Shown here: piece by piece, positions 58,706 through 64,000 of the stretch
How positions within the stretch are numbered: the stretch's first letter is position 1
Layout of the letters: the number at the start of each line of letters is the position of its first letter
Assembly (NCBI GenBank): GCA_027627225.1
Contig: CM051034.1
Coordinates: 11,735,261 to 11,799,260 of the forward strand
Direction of reading: 5' to 3'
DNA: 64,000 nt
DNA from: Congeria kusceri
Taxonomy: Eukaryota > Mollusca > Bivalvia > Myida > Dreissenidae
Made by a program: the position numbers and the translations under genes
Notes under the pieces: generated by a model
Database searches by the model: none
The model's input: the letters and a program-made list of their open reading frames with translations, nothing else
What the model was told of the DNA's origin: nothing

Positions 58706-61339
58706 AGTGTTGTTATTATATATGTTTTTATTGTTTTTATTTTTATGATAAAATATTTTAACAACAAGTTCGTGATCATCCTTATGAGAACAACAATCGA
58801 CCTAACAAAATATATACATATACACGTAGATATTTTATTTTGTACACACATGATTTAACACATGATCAAGACAAACAAGGCTAGTAAATATATCACATTC
58901 AACTCTTGTTTGGTGAAAACAAACATAGATACAAAACTAGTAAAATTTCCTAAATTGACTACAATATTGTTCAACAAGATGCATGTCTGTAGAAAATAAA
59001 TAAAGATTCACAAATCTATGTGAAATTTTAAAAGTTGTGTTACGCAAACCTAGAAATAGTTCAATTTATTTATTATATATTTTTATCACATAAATTAATA
59101 TAATATTCTGGGTAACAGCGAATGTTTGGCTTCTTTTACAGTTGAGTATACTCAATATGGCGTAAATTTGAATACAAATTTAGATGCTATACTACAAATA
59201 AAACAAAACAAAACAACAATAACAATCCAGAATACATTTTTTAATGCTATAATTACAGTGAACGGAAATGGAATACAATTTTTTTTATGAAATAACAATA
59301 AAACAAAAATAATGCCAATGAATTCAAAAAATGAATTACATAATGCTTTTTCATACCTGTCTTTGTATAAACTAATAACATATACCATGATAGGTGCTTA
59401 CAAGCAAATCTTTGAAAACAGTAATTGAGCCTTCTAGTTTAAATAATGTGATAAGTTGATTTTTCACAAATGAGTGTACATATCCATTGCAAATGTCCAC
59501 ATGTATAATAATTTTACATGTACCTTTGGGTTTTCCATGTCACAAAATGTGACTACAGATTTTAGATCAGTGTGCAAAACTAGTCCAACTTTGTAGACAC
59601 GGTTTAGTTACATGTAACAACCTGATCAACAAAACATGTAGTCTTATTTATAATAAGCCATGCAACAAATTTAGTGTTATATATTTTATATATAAGGCTA
59701 AATTCAACCCGGGTGAATATGGCCATTATAAACAGTACGGCAGCTCAATATTTTTCCAGCTCCTAACAAGTTATGCTACAAAACATGTGACACTGTTACA
59801 CTGACAGCTGCACATAAAAACTAAATACTGAACAAGGTTTGAGGTCAAATAGCTGAACATTTAAGTCCCCTGTTACAGGGGAGTTAGCTTGGGTCCATGC
59901 TTTACAAGCATTTCAACCAATGATTTAAAAAAATTACAATGTCTTAATGCATTGAAGATAAAACGACAACATCAATAAAATGTATACATTATCCTTCTCA
60001 TAGATGACATGTTGCGGATCAAAGTAAAGATAAATGAACAAGAAACAATTAAACATAATCAAATCCTATGCCTAATGGACAAAGCCATTATGCTTAATAA
60101 AATAATCATAATATTCTGCTTAAATAGTGACAAAATAAACATTAAGCAACAAAACTTGTTCCGAAACGCAATGTTTCGACGCGCATTTCAATACTATATG
60201 AAAGCTCCGTCTATGATTACAACAAATAATTTTGAATAGCTCTAACAATGTCATACTGAACCAAAGTAGATATTTAACACGATGCAACGGTCAATCCAAA
60301 ATGGCACTGCCTAAACAACGTGGCAGAATACTTAGTTACTAGAGTCCAGTTCTGGTCTAGGTACATTGTACCCTCCAATTTGACCTTGAACTGCTAAATC
60401 CAGCCTCGTCTCCCTTTGACAGAAGTACAAGTCCAAACTTCATTTAAAACTACAATTAGCAGCTTCTACGGTATTTACGTATTAAGATTATGTCACGAGC
60501 TTTTCAGTCACACTTAGAACCGACATCAGATAACAATGCCATGAGTCCATGACCAACACATCTACTCCATAAATAAACACTGGGTGATGCAAGTCACATC
60601 CGACACCTACTGGACTCTTAAAGGAATCGTCATTTGTCGGTTCACACGCAGTCATAATCAGTGTGATAACGGAAGATAAAACCTTCCAAAAATCAACTTA
60701 AATGCAGAATGCTTTTGATCAACCTTTATGGCACAGACAACCATTTCAGAATTTTCTATGAATTAAGTAAATTAAGCGGAAAAATGTTTACTAAAGATTT
60801 GTGTCCTCTTAAAAATATCATTTAATAACAGATGGCAAACACTGATCATGATCGAAGAAAAATTTATTTGCATAATACTTTCTAATCTAAACCCTTTAGG
60901 TTTACATTCAGCTCTTAAGAAAGTTTCAAAAGTGCATGTGCTTAACCATTTTATACTTTCGTACGGAAGCAAATTTTCCGAGAGTGCACTTTTGAATCTT
61001 CTGCACATTTCCACACTTAGTGTAGACGAACTACTATTTCACTGCAAGTCTCCGTAACATGAACACCTCTTTGACGATTCTCGATTTTCTGAAGTGAATG
61101 ATTCTCAATTATCAAGACAAATCATCTGGAAAACACGCACCTTTTCAGTGCTGGACTCCCTTGGTGACATGATGGCCATTTCACATGGCCAGCGGATGAT
61201 GTCATCAATACTTGGCCCAATCTTATGCGAGCAAGGTTTACGTTTCCTGTTCTTCATCGCTGAAACGGTTCATTGGATGAACAATTCATGCTTTTGTTCT
61301 TCTTATGCCGTGGCCCTCAATGGGCCAGGATTACTTGAG
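58706..61339 (-). other. Probable long 3' UTR of the PPP1R3-like gene
   Basis: This 2.6-kb AT-rich stretch directly follows the stop codon of the PPP1R3-like gene, contains no convincing open frame and, unlike nearly all other intergenic DNA here, no repeat that I can recognise. Two overlapping-type minus-strand AATAAA signals lie at 58736-58741 and 58727-58732, and repeat-rich DNA resumes below 58541. The extent is inference only. Confidence 0.4.
58727..58741 (-). terminator. Candidate polyadenylation signals
   Basis: Two AATAAA hexamers on the minus strand at 58736-58741 and 58727-58732, downstream of the PPP1R3-like gene, in a T-rich plus-strand context. AATAAA also occurs by chance often in DNA this AT-rich. 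Confidence 0.35.
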
Positions 61340-62398
61340 TCAATAGTAAGGAGATGATGTGTCTACGTGATGCCAGCAACCGTATTCGGTCCAGGAATTT
61401 GTTCGATTTAACGAGGGTTGTGTACTAGAAGGTAACAGATCGACCGGATATAAAGACGCCTCGTTGAAATCTGTCGGAGCGATTTCGTAATTTGTGCCGC
61501 TGTTGTTATCCCAGAACTGATTTCCGGACGATTCGAAGCAGACTGCAAATTGTATCACGTGTTTAGTGTCACTCTGTGAATCTATGTCGAACTCGAACGA
61601 GAAAGTGTCAAAATTATGCACCAAGTTTCCAAAGGGCTTAACGTATTTCGCCTCAATGTCATGACTAGATTTCCAGGAATCTGTGGTAAGCCTAATGAAA
61701 ACTTTCTTATCGAAGCTGATATTTTTTACCTTTATCGTTCCCAACACATTATAATCTCTAAGAATCACATTTTCGAGCGAAACATTATTTTTGTCAACGT
61801 TATCACGGAAGGCCATATAATCCGAGGCAGGCTGGGAAAACTTTAACCGAAATGGAGGTAATCCGGACACAACGGCTTCAGCACCATTTGTCAGAGTTTT
61901 AAGCACATCTTCACCCAGTCTTGGCGGATGATCAGATGGCTCGGTCATAATACGAACTGTTGCTAAGGCAAAGCCTTTGTGATCGGCAAACGAAACTTTC
62001 TTATTCGTCCTAGGTGAGCACGGACTAGTTGGCGTTTTCGGACCGGAATTTGACCCGGACGAACATTCTGACCAGTCCCAATCGCTTGCAGCTTCGTCTT
62101 TACGAATTATTATCGGCTTTATCGCCTTGTTACATTTCACACGACCGTTCTGAATGGTCATCGTCGAAAAGACTTTTGTGCATTCCACCAAAGTCATCGA
62201 GTTATCGTTCGTACAGTCCTCCCCGTTGTTGTTTTGCCGATCGCTCTCGTTCTGCAGCGACCTCTCCCAGTCCCGTTTGGCTTCCTCGCTGAATGCATAG
62301 CTGATGAGGCTAAGGCTGCTAGCAGGTGGGCTGGAGGCCAGGAGGTAAGCGGTATAGTCAACCGCCATCCTTCTAGGAACTGACTGAAAGTCCAACAT
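61340..62398 (-). CDS. Glycogen-targeting regulatory subunit of protein phosphatase 1 (PPP1R3B/C-like)
   Basis: Encodes 352 residues from the chosen start. Family role (established): it tethers the PP1 catalytic subunit to glycogen so that glycogen synthase is dephosphorylated and activated, acting in the cytosol on glycogen particles. Visible features: a Ser/Pro-rich region, then the PP1-docking RVxF-type motif KKVSF at residues 133-137 followed by ADHKG; a CBM21 domain at about 182-308, beginning near FSQPASDY and including LENVILRD, KVKNISFDK and DSWKS; the glycogen-synthase-contact signature FWDNNSGTNY at 295-304; and a C-terminal SSPYY. Length is close to vertebrate PPP1R3B/C (about 285-317) plus a longer N-terminal acidic/Ser segment. 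Start choice: an upstream in-frame ATG at 62416 lies inside a splice acceptor, so the ATG at 62398 is preferred. The ATG at 62368, giving MAVD as in vertebrate PPP1R3B, is possible. The exon might also continue from upstream coding. The orthology class within PPP1R3 (B, C or G) is not resolved. Confidence 0.93.
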   Translation of the reverse strand: MLDFQSVPRRMAVDYTAYLLASSPPASSLSLISYAFSEEAKRDWERSLQNESDRQNNNGEDCTNDNSMTLVECTKVFSTMTIQNGRVKCNKAIKPIIIRKDEAASDWDWSECSSGSNSGPKTPTSPCSPRTNKKVSFADHKGFALATVRIMTEPSDHPPRLGEDVLKTLTNGAEAVVSGLPPFRLKFSQPASDYMAFRDNVDKNNVSLENVILRDYNVLGTIKVKNISFDKKVFIRLTTDSWKSSHDIEAKYVKPFGNLVHNFDTFSFEFDIDSQSDTKHVIQFAVCFESSGNQFWDNNSGTNYEIAPTDFNEASLYPVDLLPSSTQPSLNRTNSWTEYGCWHHVDTSSPYY

Positions 62399-62406
62399 CA
62401 GTGACT

Positions 62407-62416
62407 CTGAAATCAT
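62407..62416 (-). promoter_or_regulatory. Probable 3' splice site upstream of the PPP1R3-like exon
   Basis: On the minus strand the sequence ATGATTTCAG, preceded by a T-rich stretch, ends at 62407 and directly precedes AGTCACTGATG containing the chosen start codon. This is a good acceptor (pyrimidine-rich, CAG). The exon would start at 62406. The reading frame is open for the eight bases between acceptor and ATG, so a coding upstream exon beyond the window or within 62.4-64 kb cannot be excluded. Confidence 0.6.
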
Positions 62417-63369
62417 AAAGACAAATACTGTTAGTTTAAACCTATTTATTTAAGCTTGATTGCGTTCAAAGCCATAAGCTATTTGAGACACGTTCAATTC
62501 TGTTTCCTGGGTAGAACCAGTACTTGGTGTCTAGAGAAAGATCATTCAATTGCTCCTCTAGCTGGGATAGAACTCGATCACGACCTTCCCGTCAAAATTA
62601 ATCAGTGAGATCAATTATTTCATCAAAAGTGTGAAGCAACCTCAGGCGCAGCCCTGACAGTAAACTCCAGTAATATCCAATATCCGGTCAAACCTATTGC
62701 CAGCCAATGCTCCAAACTGTCAACCGAAACTGCCAGACCACCAAAATAGACGATCCTCTCCCTTTTATCAACGTTCACACTTTCCCACTGATATTGATAA
62801 CCAATAATCTTCCTAGAGGAGGAATAGTCATGAACGCAGAATCTACACGCAGACTATACATGTAAACGTTAGCTAGCAGCTCATGACATAGTTACCTCTT
62901 GATGAACTCTTACAACGTACATGTAGTTACAATGTATTGTACTTTCACACAACTCAACTGTCTTTCTCCTACTACTGCCAGATTGTAAAATGATAATCAG
63001 ATTTATGAAAAGATTTAACATGAAACAAAAAACTGTACTGAATAACACTTTTTATTTTATTAACAGTCACATGATCTATGATGTATCCAATGGTATATTA
63101 TAATGACATACCACTATATACCAGTAGATCTACTTAAAATATATGCTAATTCACAGCTTTGAAGCATTTTAGTTTGTGTCCAATATTTTACCATTCTTTC
63201 CCTTTGAAACACACTGTTGCACAGCAGCCTAGTCTTGTAAGCAACCTAATACCTATCAAGATTGGAGCACAACACATCATCAGTACTTTAACCTTTGCCT
63301 GGTGTTAAGACAAAGGCAGTTTAATAGACTATAAATGCTCTCAAACCTAATCTTAAGAAGTCAGCAAAT
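62417..63369. other. Non-coding flank or intron 5' of the PPP1R3-like exon
   Basis: No convincing coding sequence on either strand. If the acceptor at 62407 is used, this is intron on the minus strand. No promoter could be identified. Confidence 0.4.
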
Positions 63370-63599
63370 GCCAAAAAAATATAAACTGTGTGTTTCGGGC
63401 AACGGTCTCAACTAAGTTAGGCGGGGCGGGTTTAAGGTTTATTTTTGTCACATTTCGGTAAAAAAAAAAACGTAACTAAAAGCTGACGAACACGGCTTTC
63501 ATGGAAAACAATTGTTGCTAAAAACTTAAGGATCGGGGGGGGGGGGGTTTTGTTAGGTAGGGTCGGGTTGTCCGAAACACAGATTTTTTTTCTTTTGGC
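63370..63599. mobile_element. MITE-like element (copy 2 of the GGCCAAA...TGTGTTTCGG family)
   Basis: Inverted ends: the left end reads GCCAAAA...CTGTGTGTTTCGGGCAAC and the reverse complement of the right end reads GGCCAAAAG...CTGTGTTTCGGACAAC. The interior matches 45671-45909 throughout (AATTTCGGT-like, CTGACGAA, GGAAAACAATNGT, GTAGGGTCGGGTTGTC). It lies within the upstream flank or intron of the PPP1R3-like gene and holds a poly-G run at 63536-63547. The target duplication is unclear in this copy. Confidence 0.6.
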
Positions 63600-64000
63600 C
63601 CAATGTAAAATGTGATTATTATGTCAAATAGCAGCTAGTCTTGAATTTCACTGGCTAAATTACATGACTACCGCCAGGGGTAAGACTGAAGTACCGTGCA
63701 GTATTAATGGAAATTATAATACTTAGTAAATGTCAAAGTTTGAGGCCAGGGCATAGTATTGGTTGGTTGCCAATAAAAAGTTAATACCAGTCAGTGCTTT
63801 TTTAGGGCCAATTTGGGGCCGAAATGCGGCCCCATTCCCCTGCTTAAAAAGTATATATTTTTCCCCTATATTTACCTTAAAATTCCCCTCAGAATGTAAG
63901 CTTTAGTAAAAAAAAAAAACTGACCAAACTCGGACAAAAATCGACCAAGATAGAGGAATTTTAGTCAACAATCCCAGCAATTTTTCATCAAAACAAGTGC

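Overview
The window looks like AT-rich animal nuclear DNA from a lophotrochozoan, most likely a bivalve mollusc. Three things point there: a single recognisable host gene with animal-type splicing, a tRNA-headed SINE whose 3' part resembles the MetaSINE/Nin-DC class, and a great density of short inverted-repeat transposons and tandem repeats. A dreissenid-like mussel is my guess from the repeat flavour; the species is not proven. No bacterial, phage, CRISPR or rRNA feature is present.

The only convincing host gene is at the right end: the last (or only) coding exon of a glycogen-targeting regulatory subunit of protein phosphatase 1 (PPP1R3B/C type), minus strand 61340-62398. It carries a PP1-docking motif, a CBM21 glycogen-binding domain and a C-terminal PYY tail. 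A splice acceptor lies just upstream at 62407-62408. A probable 3' UTR runs down to about 58.7 kb, where two minus-strand AATAAA signals sit.

Layout. 0-5 kb: degenerate repeats, a 912-bp-spaced direct repeat, a trinucleotide tract, a 1.1-kb AGAGC/AGAAC array and a 49-bp minisatellite. 5.5-8.4 kb: a decayed, intron-containing IS630/Tc1-mariner-like transposase interrupted by a 958-bp hAT-like element with a perfect 8-bp target duplication, flanked by two tRNA-like sequences. 8.9-17.4 kb: MITEs, microsatellites, a 9-bp-type minisatellite, a perfect 224-bp duplication and a GGCTGTTTGGTCAGTT array. 19-25 kb: a 51-bp satellite of about 53 units with higher-order structure, followed by a degenerate array. 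25.4-29.45 kb: a frameshifted DDE-like transposase relic surrounded by repeated AACGTATCTGATG motifs. 30.8-50.4 kb: many MITEs, foldback elements, tRNA-like sequences and minisatellites. 51-54.4 kb: two adjacent long-inverted-repeat structures, the second enclosing a broken Ty3/gypsy-type integrase gene. 54.9-58.5 kb: a 524-bp tandem duplication, a 50/51-bp minisatellite and three abutting MITEs. 58.6-64 kb: the PPP1R3 gene region.

There is no operon-like cooperation. The interest lies in mobile-element biology: nested insertions, subterminal motif arrays, integrase within inverted repeats, and tandem arrays that stay open in several frames because their period is a multiple of three. Most long open frames in the window are such repeat artefacts.
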